DNA of 64,000 nt from Streptacidiphilus rugosus AM-16 (GTDB taxonomy: Bacteria > Actinomycetota > Actinomycetes > Streptomycetales > Streptomycetaceae). Under the pieces are notes generated by a model. The model saw only the letters and a program-made list of their open reading frames with translations. It was not told where the DNA came from and made no database searches. The stretch is from the NCBI RefSeq assembly GCF_000744655.1, contig NZ_JQMJ01000004.1, positions 372,001-436,000 of the forward strand, given 5' to 3'. The position numbers were made by a program, and so were the translations under genes. Shown piece after piece: positions 38,527 through 47,197 of this stretch (position 1 is its first letter; every line of letters begins with the position of its first letter).

Positions 38527-39387
38527 TCAGCCGAGCGGAACCACCGCCACCGGGCAGCGGGCGTGCTCGACCAGTGCCTGGCTGACCGAGCCGAGACGGC
38601 CGATCGGACCCGTCGGTCGTCCGCCCCGGCCGACGACGAGCAGGCTGGCGTCCGCGGACAGGGCGACGAGTTGCTTGGCGGCCCCGGACTTGACGGGGTC
38701 GGGGCGGACCTCGACCGCGGGGAACTCCTCGCGCCAACCCGACAGCACCTCGGCGAGCAGCCGCCGCTCCTCGTCCTCGACGTGGCCCTCCTCGTAGACC
38801 GGCGGGGCCGCCTTCCCGATGCGCAGCAGCGGGTAACGCCAGGCGTGCACGACACGCAGCGGCAGCTTCCTGCGCTCGGCGGCCGTGAAGGCGAACCGCA
38901 GCACCGGCTCGTCCGGCTCCCGGGCGTCGACGCCGGCGACGACCTCCCCTGCCGTGCGCCCGGCGGTGTCGTCGGTCGCGTGCACCACCACGACCGGGCA
39001 CCGCGCCGTCGCGGCCGTGTGCAGGCTCGTGGAGCCCGCCAGCAGGCCGGGGAATCCGCCGGAGCCGCGGGCTCCGATCACGAGCAACCCGGCCGTCTCG
39101 GCCTCCTCGGCCAGAACCGCGCGCGGAGTGCCGTCAAGCACCTCGGCGGACACCGTCAGCGCCGGTCGCCGCCCGCGCACGGTCCGGGCGAGTTCGTCGA
39201 GCGACTGCCGCGCCTGGTCGCGGACCGTGTGCAGGGCCTCGGCGTGCGCGTGCCGCATGTCCGCCTCCCCGCAGCCGTGGACGAGCCTCAGCTCCGCGCC
39301 GCGCAGTTCCGCCTCCGACTCGGCCCAGGCGACGACGGGCCCGTCGTCCGGAGGCAGGTCGGTTCCGATGACGACCGGACCAGACAT
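38527..39387 (-). CDS. Universal stress protein, two USP domains (USP-3)
   Basis: A 286-residue tandem USP. The first domain begins PVVIGTDLPPDDGPVVAWAESEA, with the loop LVIGARGSGGFPGLLAGSTS (canonical G-x2-G-x9-GS), the second ends with LVVGRGGRPTGPIGRLGSVSQALVEHARCPVAVV. Probable ATP binding in both. ATG at 39387 has GGGAGA seven bases upstream. It is the last gene of the six-gene minus-strand run beginning at 42918 (12 bp after the nitroreductase). The stop is 20 bp from the convergent GH65 stop. Confidence 0.9.
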   Translation of the reverse strand: MSGPVVIGTDLPPDDGPVVAWAESEAELRGAELRLVHGCGEADMRHAHAEALHTVRDQARQSLDELARTVRGRRPALTVSAEVLDGTPRAVLAEEAETAGLLVIGARGSGGFPGLLAGSTSLHTAATARCPVVVVHATDDTAGRTAGEVVAGVDAREPDEPVLRFAFTAAERRKLPLRVVHAWRYPLLRIGKAAPPVYEEGHVEDEERRLLAEVLSGWREEFPAVEVRPDPVKSGAAKQLVALSADASLLVVGRGGRPTGPIGRLGSVSQALVEHARCPVAVVPLG

Positions 39388-39399
39388 GGTGATCTCCCA

Positions 39400-40401
39400 T
39401 CAGGCGATGTGCAGGATGTCCGCGACGGGGCGACGCGGGGAGGCGGCGCCCGGCGGGCCGTAGCCGAGGCGCAGGATGATCTGAACATAGCCCGGTCCGG
39501 ACTCCGGATCGCGCAGCTGCCACCGGGTGTCGGGCCATTCGACGGCCTGGTGCAGCACGGAGCCGCGCAGTCCGTGGACGGTTGCGAGCAGCCAGACGCG
39601 TTCCAGCGCCATACCCGTGCGCACCCAGGCGCTGTGGTCGTCGTGGGCCGTCGTGAAGGTCACCAGTTGCGGCAGCGGCTCGAACCGGGCCGGGGCCGGC
39701 ACGGCGGTGGGCGGATGGCCGGTGAAGCTCCGCACGGGAACGCGAGCATCGCGGTCCATGGGGCCCAGCGCGGAGGCCGGGATCCCGTCGGTGGCAGGGG
39801 CCTCCAGCCTCACCCAGCTGCGCAGTTCGGCCTCGCGCAGCACGTCGGCAGCGGTGCGGCGCTCCGCGTCCGCGGTCAGGGCCAGGACCCGCCGGGTCTC
39901 GGCCTCCTCGAGCATCGCGAGGACGACGCCCTCCTGGTCGGCGGCGGCCATGAGCTCGCCGACCAGGCTCTCCGGCACGTCACGGTTGGTGAACGGCCTC
40001 CGGCTGCTGTGCCGCTCGGCGACGGCCGGGTACAGCTCGGAGTCACGCTCGGGCTCCGCGTCCGGAGGGCGCCCCGCGAAGGACAGGTGGGCGACCAGAT
40101 CGGGTCGCTCGGGGTCGGGGAGCAGCCGCAGGCGGGTCTGCAGGCCGAGGAAGGCGGCGGCCACCCGCAGGTTGAGCACCGCGGCACCGAGGGAGACGTG
40201 CAGCGCGCGTCCGGTCGGGTCGGTCACGGGCACGGCGCGCGACCCGTCCGCGTGGACGAGCAGCCCGCGACGGTCGGCGGTGGCCTCGAAGCGCCATGGC
40301 TGACTGTTGTGCAGTGAGGGGGCCGCGCCCCCGGCCGCGGCCAGGAAGGCGAACCGGTCCGGGGTGAGGGCCGGGTCGGTGGTGTGGGCGTTGTCGGTCA
40401 T
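39400..40401 (-). CDS. Acg-type nitroreductase family protein
   Basis: A 333-residue protein of the nitroreductase-like fold. It shows AAAGGAAPSLHNSQPWRFEA (the FMN-binding opening of this subgroup), RHSSRRPFTNRDVPESL and GMALERVWLLATVHGLRGSVLHQAVEWPDTR. This two-domain subgroup includes mycobacterial Acg (Rv2032) and Rv3131, both DosR-regulon; Acg binds FMN but lacks demonstrated nitroreductase activity. ATG at 40401 has GAGGAGG eight bases upstream. It sits between CBS-BON and USP-3 in the six-gene run. Confidence 0.88.
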   Translation of the reverse strand: MTDNAHTTDPALTPDRFAFLAAAGGAAPSLHNSQPWRFEATADRRGLLVHADGSRAVPVTDPTGRALHVSLGAAVLNLRVAAAFLGLQTRLRLLPDPERPDLVAHLSFAGRPPDAEPERDSELYPAVAERHSSRRPFTNRDVPESLVGELMAAADQEGVVLAMLEEAETRRVLALTADAERRTAADVLREAELRSWVRLEAPATDGIPASALGPMDRDARVPVRSFTGHPPTAVPAPARFEPLPQLVTFTTAHDDHSAWVRTGMALERVWLLATVHGLRGSVLHQAVEWPDTRWQLRDPESGPGYVQIILRLGYGPPGAASPRRPVADILHIA

Positions 40402-40436
40402 GGCGGCCGCCTCCTCTTCGGGCGTCTCCCCCTGGG

Positions 40437-41102
40437 TCAACGGTTGACGAGTGTCTGGCCGGTGACGTCCCACTGGACGTCGACCACGCCCTCCACCGCC
40501 CGCGCGAGCCGCGCGGCGACGGGAACCAGGGTCGTGTCGGCGAGGCGCCCGGTGAGCATCACCACGCCGTCCTCGACGTGGACCACCACACCGCTCGCGT
40601 CCTCGCCGAAGAGGTAGGCGACGACCTCGCGGCGGACCTCCTCGGCGATCTCCTCGTCCGGCCGCAGGAAGACGGTGAGCAGGTCGGCGCGGCTGACGAT
40701 GCCGGCCAGCATGCCCCACTCGTCCACCACCGGCAGGCGCTTGACGTGGTGACGGGCCAGCTGCCTGGCCGCCTGCGCGAGCGTCGCGTCGGCGCGCACC
40801 GTCACCGCGGGCGCGGTCATCAACTCGGCCGCGGTGAGGGCCCCGGCCTTGGCCATGTCCCCCAGTCGGCGCAGTTGTTCGGGTCGGCTCGGGTCCGCGT
40901 CCCGGAACTCCTCCTTCGGCAGCAGGTCCGCCTCGGAGACCACGCCGACGACGCGGCCCTCCCCCGCGGTCACCGGCACCGCGCTGACCTTCCACTGGGC
41001 CATCAGGGCGACGATGTCCTTGAAGGGCGCCTCCTGGCCGACGGAGACGACCGTCTCCGTCATCACGTCGCTGACGATGTGCGGACTACCGCTGCCGTAC
41101 AT
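40437..41102 (-). CDS. CBS-BON protein (copy 2)
   Basis: A 221-residue protein: two CBS domains (VSEADLLPKEEF and HHVKRLPVVDEWGMLAGIVSRADLLTVFL) then a BON domain (VVVHVEDGVVMLTGRLADTTLVP). ATG at 41102 has GGGAGG upstream. Its start overlaps the end of the DUF1918 gene by 17 bases, indicating co-translation. Same architecture as the copies at 15862, 45291 and 53322. Confidence 0.88.
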   Translation of the reverse strand: MYGSGSPHIVSDVMTETVVSVGQEAPFKDIVALMAQWKVSAVPVTAGEGRVVGVVSEADLLPKEEFRDADPSRPEQLRRLGDMAKAGALTAAELMTAPAVTVRADATLAQAARQLARHHVKRLPVVDEWGMLAGIVSRADLLTVFLRPDEEIAEEVRREVVAYLFGEDASGVVVHVEDGVVMLTGRLADTTLVPVAARLARAVEGVVDVQWDVTGQTLVNR

Positions 41103-41316
41103 GACTGCCGCCTCCCTTGTCCTGCGGATGGACGAAATGGACCACGTGTGCGTCGGGACCGGGGAAGAACACCGAGGTCCGGCCGTTGTCCGACCAGCGG
41201 ACGTCGAACGGCGGGCTGCCGTCGACGTGATGCAGCCCGACGACCTCGCCGTCCCTGCGGACGACTCCGGGACGCGTTCCGTCCACGACGATCTGATCTC
41301 CCAGTGCTGCGCGCAT
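41086..41316 (-). CDS. DUF1918 domain protein (copy 2)
   Basis: A 76-residue protein starting MRAALGDQIVVDG, with REGEV-type turn (RRDGEVVGLHHVDGSPPFDVRW) and SVFFPGPDAHVVHF, the DUF1918 signature. It is more divergent than the copy at 267-476 and has a short charged tail that runs into the next gene. AGAGGAG precedes the ATG at 41316. It lies 12 bp after the HTH/oxidase-fold gene. Confidence 0.8.
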   Translation of the reverse strand: MRAALGDQIVVDGTRPGVVRRDGEVVGLHHVDGSPPFDVRWSDNGRTSVFFPGPDAHVVHFVHPQDKGGGSHVRQR

Positions 41317-41328
41317 CGGGGGCTCCTC

Positions 41329-42042
41329 TCACGGTTCGCTGGTGGTGGGGCGTCCGGCCGCGAGGCGCAGCTCGCGTCCGGTGATCCGGACGGGGTGGAT
41401 GCGCACGAGGAGGTCCCGTGGCCCTTCGGCCCAGGGCTGGGGCTCCTTCTCGTCGGCGCCGGGGCGGTCGACGTCCCGTCGGTCCTCCTCGGCGACACCG
41501 GTGACGAGCACGCTCCAGCCCTCGGCCATGACGTCGTCGAGGTGGTCGACCTCCAGCACGACGCGTCGCCCCACGGCCTCGGCCAGCGCGCCGACCGTCT
41601 CGCTGCGGAAGAGCACGACCCCGTCGGTCACCCGGTAGTTGACCGGTCGGACGATCAGGGCGCCGCCCATCTGGAACACGACACGGCCGATGCCGCGTCG
41701 GCCGAGTCTGCCGTGGCACTCCTCCTCCGTCAGGTCGACCATGCGCGTGCGTCGGTCGGGGCCGGCTCGGCCGGGTGCCACGTCCCGGTCACCACCGAGC
41801 AGTTCCACCCGTGAAGTCTCCAACGCGGCGGCCAGGCGGGTCAGCTCGCCCGGGCTCAGTTCGGCCGGGCGGGTCTCGATCCAGTCGACGAATCCGGGGG
41901 TCATGGCGGCACGCCGGGCGAGCTCGTCGATCCCGAGGCCGAGTTCGCGCCTGCGTCGGGCGACTCGTCGGCCGAGGTCGCCGGGGTTGCGGCGTGCGCC
42001 TCCCCGCGGTCGGGGGGCAGGAGTCCCGGATGCTGCGAACAT
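41329..42042 (-). CDS. HTH plus pyridoxamine-5'-phosphate-oxidase-fold protein
   Basis: A 237-residue protein. An XRE-type helix-turn-helix at about 20-80 (GRRVARRRRELGLGIDELARRAAMTPGFVDWIE, in pieces LGLGIDELARRA and TPGFVDWIE), a linker, then a split-barrel flavin-binding domain (about 100-225): HGRLGRRGIGRVVFQMGGALIVRPVNY, GVVLFRSE, VVLEVDHLDD and WSVLVTGVAEE. The barrel resembles F420/FMN-dependent Rv-type oxidoreductases; the fused HTH suggests a flavin- or redox-responsive regulator, by inference. ATG at 42042 has GAAGGA upstream. Second gene of the six-gene run, 21 bp after USP-4. Confidence 0.82.
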   Translation of the reverse strand: MFAASGTPAPRPRGGARRNPGDLGRRVARRRRELGLGIDELARRAAMTPGFVDWIETRPAELSPGELTRLAAALETSRVELLGGDRDVAPGRAGPDRRTRMVDLTEEECHGRLGRRGIGRVVFQMGGALIVRPVNYRVTDGVVLFRSETVGALAEAVGRRVVLEVDHLDDVMAEGWSVLVTGVAEEDRRDVDRPGADEKEPQPWAEGPRDLLVRIHPVRITGRELRLAAGRPTTSEP

Positions 42043-42063
42043 GATCGCTTCCTTCCCCGGTCG

Positions 42064-42918
42064 TCACCAGTGCGGGACGACCGCGACGGGGCAACGCGCG
42101 TGATGGAGGGCCGCGTGCGCGACGGGCCCGAGGGCGGAGACGGGGCGGTGCCTGCGGCGCCCGACGACCAGGAGTGAGGCCTTCTCGGCCTCCTCGACCA
42201 GGACCGTCGCCGGATCCCCGGACAGCTCCGCGGTCGTCACGTCCACGTCGGGGAAGCCGTGGTGAGCGGCTGTCACCGCCTCGTGGAGTGCGCGGGCCTG
42301 GTGGTTCTCGAGCTCTCTGCGTTCGGCTTCGCCGGGTTGCGCCGGACCCGCACCCCAGAGCAGCGGCGGCTGCCAGGCGTGCACGGCCCTCAGCACGACT
42401 CCGTGCTCCTGCGCGCTACGGAGTGCGAACTCAAGGACGGGCCGGCAGTCCCAGGCGGGGTCGACTCCGACCACGACCCGGTAACCGGGTCCCGCCGCGG
42501 CGGCGCGCCCCGGCACGAGGACGACGGGCCGCTCGGCGCGAGCGGCCACCGACTGGGCGACCGAACCCAGCATCAGTGCGCCGAAGCCGCCGCTCCCGCG
42601 CGTCCCGAGCACCAGCGTCCCGGACTCGTCGGCGGCGCGCAGCAGGGTCAGGTCCACCGGCCCGGCCGTCGGCTCGATCTCGACGTGCAGCCCGGGATGG
42701 GTCCGGCGCAGGTCGGCGGCGAGCCGGGTCATCGCGTGGAGGGCCTCCACCTCGGCCTCCTCGACACGTTCGTCCCCCGGACGGATCCACAGTCCGGTCG
42801 GCCGTACGTGGATCAGCCGCACGGGCCGGCGGGTCGCGGCGGCCTCCCGCCCGGCCCAGTCCGCCGCGCCGACGCTCGCGTCGGAGCCGTCGACCCCGAC
42901 GATCAGTGGTGTGGTCAT
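42064..42918 (-). CDS. Universal stress protein, two USP domains (USP-4)
   Basis: A 284-residue tandem USP beginning PLIVGVDGSDASVGAADWAGREA. First-domain loop LVLGTRGSGGFGALMLGSVAQSV is canonical for ATP; the second, LVVGRRRHRPVSALGPVAHAALHHARC, is not. ATG at 42918 has AAGGAA upstream. First gene of a likely operon USP-4, HTH/flavin-fold, DUF1918, CBS-BON, nitroreductase, USP-3. The 428-bp region upstream contains two stress boxes. Confidence 0.9.
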   Translation of the reverse strand: MTTPLIVGVDGSDASVGAADWAGREAAATRRPVRLIHVRPTGLWIRPGDERVEEAEVEALHAMTRLAADLRRTHPGLHVEIEPTAGPVDLTLLRAADESGTLVLGTRGSGGFGALMLGSVAQSVAARAERPVVLVPGRAAAAGPGYRVVVGVDPAWDCRPVLEFALRSAQEHGVVLRAVHAWQPPLLWGAGPAQPGEAERRELENHQARALHEAVTAAHHGFPDVDVTTAELSGDPATVLVEEAEKASLLVVGRRRHRPVSALGPVAHAALHHARCPVAVVPHW

Positions 42919-43035
42919 CGCGACGTTCCTTCCGATCGGCCCGCCTGACGCGGGTCCCGTCCGGGGCCTTGGCATCGGGGCGGTTCGGACGGGTGGCTCC
43001 CTTCTCAGGGTTCGCTGCCGCCCCACCCAGGGGAC

Positions 43036-43052
43036 AGGGCCGACCGGTCCCC
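43036..43052. promoter_or_regulatory. DosR/OsdR-like box 1 upstream of the USP-4 operon
   Basis: AGGGCC-GACC-GGTCCCC matches both halves of the recurrent palindrome; 118 bp upstream of USP-4. Confidence 0.55.
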
Positions 43053-43114
43053 ACTCCGGTCCCCTGCGAGCCTGGGGCACAGGTCGGGGCTGGGCCTCTC
43101 GGTCCCTTGCGACC

Positions 43115-43129
43115 GGCCCGAAGGGCCCT
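43115..43129. promoter_or_regulatory. DosR/OsdR-like box 2 upstream of the USP-4 operon
   Basis: Read on the minus strand, AGGGCC-CTTC-GGGCC; 197 bp upstream of USP-4 and 218 bp before the small plus-strand gene. Confidence 0.45.
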
Positions 43130-43346
43130 GGCCCGAAGCCACCGGGCCGGCGCCGGCCACGACCTTCCGGCCGGGGCGGGTACTGCCCGGGCTACCGAAG
43201 GACCCATCCGCGCGACTGCCGCGTAGGGTCCTGCGGCGTCGGGGAGAGGACCCCCTCGACCCTGTGCCTCCTCTCGCTCCGCTCGGCATCGTGGGACAGG
43301 CAAGGGTTTCCTTCCCACGGGAACTCCGCTCCGGAAGGTGAGAGCG

Positions 43347-43556
43347 ATGTCACGCACGACGGCGTTCCAGCAGGGTGATCTGGTCCGGATCTACCGGGAC
43401 AGCGCACTGGCCGCAATGGAGACGGCAACCGTGGTACGGATGCACGCTGACGGCGGCGTGCGGCTGCGCTTCCACACCGACGGCCACGAGGCCACCTGCC
43501 GGCACGGCCTGATCGAGCCGGCCGACACGTCCCACGCGCCCCACTACCTCGCCTGA
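43347..43556 (+). CDS. Small hypothetical protein, possible beta-barrel
   Basis: A 69-residue protein, MSRTTAFQQGDLVRIYRDS, with strands TATVVRMHADGGVRLRF and ATCRHGLIEP. The length and QGDLVRI start recall DUF1918-like SH3 barrels but the diagnostic motif is missing, so no family is claimed. GGAAGGTGAG precedes the ATG at 43347. Confidence 0.6.
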   Translation: MSRTTAFQQGDLVRIYRDSALAAMETATVVRMHADGGVRLRFHTDGHEATCRHGLIEPADTSHAPHYLA

Positions 43557-43580
43557 CACCGCGCCGAGGAGCCGAGAGCC

Positions 43581-43676
43581 ATGAAGCGGATCACCGTCGC
43601 CAAGCGACCGTCCGGACTTCCGCGGCCTGCCCCGCTGGACCTGCGGACCCCGTCCGGGCGTCCGCTGCCCTACTGA
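43581..43676 (+). CDS. Possible 31-residue peptide
   Basis: ATG at 43581 with GAGGAG nine bases upstream opens a 31-codon frame, MKRITVAKRPSGLPRPAPLD..., basic and proline-rich, 24 bp after the previous gene. Only the ribosome site and position support it. Confidence 0.3.
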   Translation: MKRITVAKRPSGLPRPAPLDLRTPSGRPLPY

Positions 43677-43787
43677 TCGAAGCCGCCGACTGCGGCACGA
43701 CTGCCCGAAGACGTCCGCCGGGTGCCCCGCGCGCTGTCGCGCGCGGCACCCGGCGGTAGCGGGCCGTCCCCGTCATGGGGGAACGCG

Positions 43788-44078
43788 TCATGAGGGAACG
43801 TCGACACCGTTGCCCGCGGAGTCGGTGTTGCCTGCCCTCAGCAACTGGTATCCGAGGTCGAGCAGGGCGCGTCCGGCGGCGAACTCGTCGCCGATCTCGG
43901 GCACCGGGCGGTCCACCGGATCGCGCATCGAGGCCGCGCTTGCCTGGAGACGGTTGTCGCCGGTGTCCAGCACGGCGTGCACCCGGGTGACGTCACCCTC
44001 CTCGAAGAGGTCGAGCCGGACGGTCCAGGTCCTGGTGTGGTAGTCGTCCGACGCGGGTCTGCGCGGTTCGGTGTTCAT
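43788..44078 (-). CDS. DUF1876 domain protein (copy 3)
   Basis: A 96-residue protein with RTWTVRLDLFEEGDVTRVHAVLD and DRPVPEIGDEFAAGRALLDLGYQLL. Very like copy 1 at 1607. AAGGAGGA precedes the ATG at 44078. It follows the USP-5 gene by 33 bp in the same direction, a two-gene transcript. Confidence 0.82.
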   Translation of the reverse strand: MNTEPRRPASDDYHTRTWTVRLDLFEEGDVTRVHAVLDTGDNRLQASAASMRDPVDRPVPEIGDEFAAGRALLDLGYQLLRAGNTDSAGNGVDVPS

Positions 44079-44111
44079 CGATCTTCCTCCTTCGGTGTTT
44101 CCGGTGCCGGG

Positions 44112-45014
44112 TCAGTCGGGGACGACGCAGACCGGGCAGGTGGCGTGATGCAGCACGCCGAGGGCGACGGAGCCGAGCGCCAGCCCGGGGTAACCGCCGC
44201 TGCCCCGGGCCCCGACGAGGAGCAGGGACGCGCTTCGGCTGCGAGCGACCTCCAGCAGCGCGCGGACCGGATGGTCCTCGCGCACCCAGGCGGTGACCGC
44301 GACCTCGGGGAAGCGCTGTCCGGCGCCCGCGAGAGCCTCCGAGACCACCAGCTCGTGCGAGACCTGCTCGGGGCGGAACCGGCGCCGCTGTTCCTCGACC
44401 GGGACCGAGAGGCCGCCGGGCATCCGGCGCCAGGTGTGCACGACGATCAGCGGGAGGCCGTGCAGGTCCGCCTCCTCCAGTGCCTGCCGCAGGACGGCCT
44501 GACCGTGGGAGGAGCCGTCGACGCCGACGACCACCGGGCCGGGCGCCGTGTGTGCGGCCGTCTCCGCGGGCGACGGGACCACGACCACCGGACAGGCTGC
44601 CTGGCCGGCCAGTGCGGTACCGGTGGAGCCCACCACGAGCTCGCCGAGGGCGCCGGTCCCCCTCGTGGCGAGGACGAGCATCCGGGCGTCGCGGGCCGCG
44701 TCGAGCAGGACCTCGATCGGGGTACCCTCGCGCACCTCGCCGGTGACGGCGATGCCCGGCTCGCGTGCCCCGGTGTCGGCGACCTCGCGGCTCATCGCCT
44801 CGCGGGCCACCTGGCGCAGATGGTCCTCACCGAGTTCGGTCGCGGAGTCGTAGAAGGGGAGCAAGGGCGGCGGGTACTCGTAGGCGTGGACGAGCTCGAC
44901 CGCCTCCTTGCGGCGCATCGCCTCGTCCAGCGCCCAGGTCGTGGCGTGACGGCTCTCCAGGGTTCCGTCGACGCCGACCACGATGCGGGCCCGGCCACCG
45001 TCTGCGAACGACAT
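44112..45014 (-). CDS. Universal stress protein, two USP domains (USP-5)
   Basis: A 300-residue tandem USP. First domain IVVGVDGTLESRHATTWALDEA with loop LVLATRGTGALGELVVGSTGTAL; second with LLLVGARGSGGYPGLALGSVALGVLHHATCPVCVV. Both ATP loops look canonical. ATG at 45014 has AAGGAGG upstream. Divergent from the CBS-BON/hydrogenase operon; the 276-bp gap carries two stress boxes. Confidence 0.9.
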   Translation of the reverse strand: MSFADGGRARIVVGVDGTLESRHATTWALDEAMRRKEAVELVHAYEYPPPLLPFYDSATELGEDHLRQVAREAMSREVADTGAREPGIAVTGEVREGTPIEVLLDAARDARMLVLATRGTGALGELVVGSTGTALAGQAACPVVVVPSPAETAAHTAPGPVVVGVDGSSHGQAVLRQALEEADLHGLPLIVVHTWRRMPGGLSVPVEEQRRRFRPEQVSHELVVSEALAGAGQRFPEVAVTAWVREDHPVRALLEVARSRSASLLLVGARGSGGYPGLALGSVALGVLHHATCPVCVVPD

Positions 45015-45167
45015 GGCTGCCTCCTTCGTCGGGCGGCTGAGGCGAAGTCGCCTCGGCTCCAGTGCGCCACGTCGTCGGCTGCGCGGGAAGGGCCGCCCGG
45101 CCTCACCCCGAAGGCCGGGCGGCCTGACCCGTGAACCACGCCCGACGAGGCCTCCCCGGCCCTGCTT

Positions 45168-45185
45168 CAGGGACCGTTCGGCCCC
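45168..45185. promoter_or_regulatory. DosR/OsdR-like box 1 between USP-5 and the hydrogenase operon
   Basis: CAGGGACC-GTTC-GGCCCC, an excellent match with the GGGAC half found in mycobacterial sites. It is 154 bp from USP-5 and 106 bp from the CBS-BON start. Confidence 0.6.
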
Positions 45186-45220
45186 TCGCCCCGCCTCCCG
45201 CGCGGGCGGAGGGTGGAGGA

Positions 45221-45238
45221 AGGGACCCGGTAGGGCCC
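45221..45238. promoter_or_regulatory. DosR/OsdR-like box 2 upstream of the CBS-BON/hydrogenase operon
   Basis: AGGGACC-CGGTA-GGGCCC has a five-base spacer instead of four; 53 bp upstream of the CBS-BON start. Confidence 0.45.
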
Positions 45239-45290
45239 GGCCGACGCGCGTTCGAGCACCGGGCGCGACCCGTAGCGAAGGAGCACCGCC

Positions 45291-46004
45291 ATGCAGCACC
45301 GCACCGTCCGTGACGTGATGAGCCACCAGGTGACGACCGTCCGCCGCGACACCCCGTTCAAGGCCGTGGCCGAGCTGCTGGCCGAGCACGACATCAGCGC
45401 CGTGCCGGTGGTCGACGACACCGGCCGCGTCCTCGGCGTCGTCTCCGAGGCCGACCTGCTGCGCAAGGAGTCCGGACAGCGCGACCCCGACGGCCACACC
45501 CCCTCCGTGTGGCTGAGCCCGAGCAACCGCAAGCGGGCCCGCGCCGAGAACGCGGACGGACTGATGTCCCGCACCGTCTTCACGGCCCGCCCGGAGTGGT
45601 CCGTGGTCGAGGCGGCCAGGATGATGGACCGCCACCATGTGAAGCGCCTGCCCGTCGTCGACGAGACCGACCACCTGGTCGGCATCGTCAGCCGCAGCGA
45701 CCTGCTGCGCGTCTTCCTGCGCAACGACCGGGCCATCCGCGGCGAGATCGTCTCCGAGGTGCTGCAGCACATCATGATGATCGATCCGGCCGCGATCCAG
45801 GTCCAGGTCGAGGACGGCGTCGTGCGGATGCGCGGACAGCTGGAGCGCAGGAGCATGATTCCGATCGTGGAGCGGCTGTGCCGGTCCGTCGACGGCGTGG
45901 TCGCCCTGCATGCGAACCTCACCTTCGCCTTCGACGACACCCACACCGATCTCGAGCCCCCCGTGGTCCGCGGTGTCATGCAGCCGCAGCGGCACCATGG
46001 CTGA
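45291..46004 (+). CDS. CBS-BON protein (copy 3), first gene of the hydrogenase operon
   Basis: A 237-residue protein: CBS pair (TVRDVMSHQVTTVRRDTPFKAV, VSEADLLRKESG; HHVKRLPVVDETDHLVGIVSRSDLLRVFL) then BON (IQVQVEDGVVRMRGQLERRSMIP). Close in sequence to copy 1. AAGGAG lies seven bases before ATG 45291. It ends 26 bp before the hydrogenase beta subunit gene with no visible terminator, so it probably heads that operon and may signal adenylate state there (inference). Confidence 0.88.
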   Translation: MQHRTVRDVMSHQVTTVRRDTPFKAVAELLAEHDISAVPVVDDTGRVLGVVSEADLLRKESGQRDPDGHTPSVWLSPSNRKRARAENADGLMSRTVFTARPEWSVVEAARMMDRHHVKRLPVVDETDHLVGIVSRSDLLRVFLRNDRAIRGEIVSEVLQHIMMIDPAAIQVQVEDGVVRMRGQLERRSMIPIVERLCRSVDGVVALHANLTFAFDDTHTDLEPPVVRGVMQPQRHHG

Positions 46005-46030
46005 TCCGCTCGTGCAGGAAGGCCGGCACC

Positions 46031-47197
46031 ATGGAACCGCAGAGCCCGACCGTCACCGCCGGGCAGCCGCGTGAACTGGCCCAGGACGACCTCCAGGCGC
46101 TCTTCGACGCGCTGACCGCGCGCGGCTGGACGGTGGTCGGGCCGACCGAACGCGACGGCGCCGTGGTCCTGGCCGAGCTCACCCGCGCGGACCAACTCCC
46201 TCACGGAGTGGGCGTCCGCCTCGCCCCGGGCGGCTACCGGCTCCGACAGCGCGAGGACCGTGCGGCGTTCGCCCACTCGGCGGGTCCGCAGTCCTGGAAG
46301 AACTTCCTGCACCCCGAGCGGGCCCGGCTCTGGCAGGCGGACCGGGACGAGGAGGGCGGGGTGACCTTCACGCCCGACACCGAGGAGACCGCGCCGGCTC
46401 CCCGCTACGCGCTGCTCGGGGTGCACCCCTGCGACCTGGCGGCCATCTCCCGGCTGGACCGGGTGCTGACGGGGGGCGCCTTCCGCGACCCGGTCTACGG
46501 CCCGCGGCGGGACGCGGCCTTCGTCATCGCCGTGGCCTGCACCGATCCTGGCGAGCTGTGCTTCTGCGCCTCCGTCGGCACGGGCCCCGGCCTGCGCGAG
46601 GACGCGCCCTGCGACCTGGCGGTCCACGAGATCGCGGACCGGGACGGCGTGCGGCTGATGATCTCGGCGCACAGCGGCCGCGGAGCCGAGCTGCTCTCCG
46701 ACCCGCGGCTGCCCTTGCGCGAACCCCATCCGGAGCTGCCTGAGCTGGCCAGGCGTCGGACCGAGGACGCCGCGCAGCGCATGGGCCGTGAGCTGGAGAC
46801 GGAGGGCCTGCGCGACGTCCTCGCGGGAACCCTCGACTCGTCGGTCTGGGACGAGGTCGCCTCCCGCTGTCTGACCTGCGGGAACTGCACGATGGTGTGC
46901 CCCACCTGCTTCTGCACCACCACCGAGGACACCACCGACCTGACGGGCGAGCACGCGGAGCGGTGGCGTCGTTGGGACTCCTGTTTCGACCTCGACTTCT
47001 CCTACGTCCACGGGGGTTCGGTCCGGACCTCCGGCAGGAGCCGCTACCGCCAGTGGCTCACTCACAAGCTCGGTACCTGGCACGACCAGTTCGGCAGCAG
47101 CGGCTGCGTCGGCTGTGGCCGGTGCATCGTCTGGTGTCCGGTCGGCATCGACCTGACGGTCGAGGCCGCCCGCCTGCGCGAGGAGGCCGGACCATGA
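46031..47197 (+). CDS. hydB: Group 3b [NiFe] hydrogenase/sulfhydrogenase beta subunit (4Fe-4S)
   Basis: A 388-residue cytoplasmic electron-transfer subunit. The N-terminal part has the HydB pattern ([38 protein letters not shown]). Two ferredoxin-like clusters lie near the end: [15 protein letters not shown] (about 281-295) and [14 protein letters not shown] (about 359-372). It carries electrons between the small subunit and the flavin subunit. ATG at 46031 has AGGAAGG upstream. Its stop overlaps the gamma-subunit start (ATGA). Confidence 0.93.
   Translation: MEPQSPTVTAGQPRELAQDDLQALFDALTARGWTVVGPTERDGAVVLAELTRADQLPHGVGVRLAPGGYRLRQREDRAAFAHSAGPQSWKNFLHPERARLWQADRDEEGGVTFTPDTEETAPAPRYALLGVHPCDLAAISRLDRVLTGGAFRDPVYGPRRDAAFVIAVACTDPGELCFCASVGTGPGLREDAPCDLAVHEIADRDGVRLMISAHSGRGAELLSDPRLPLREPHPELPELARRRTEDAAQRMGRELETEGLRDVLAGTLDSSVWDEVASRCLTCGNCTMVCPTCFCTTTEDTTDLTGEHAERWRRWDSCFDLDFSYVHGGSVRTSGRSRYRQWLTHKLGTWHDQFGSSGCVGCGRCIVWCPVGIDLTVEAARLREEAGP

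Larger units (their letters stand above)
42919..43346. other. Gene-free region between the USP-4 operon and a small gene
   Basis: About 430 bp without a credible gene. It holds two full stress palindromes (43036-43052, 43115-43129) and several half-sites such as GATCGGCCC (42934-42942), so it is a promoter region. Confidence 0.6.

Noticed and set aside
43581-43676. Small basic peptide as a definite gene
   Set aside because: Kept only as a low-confidence feature; no homologue pattern recognised.
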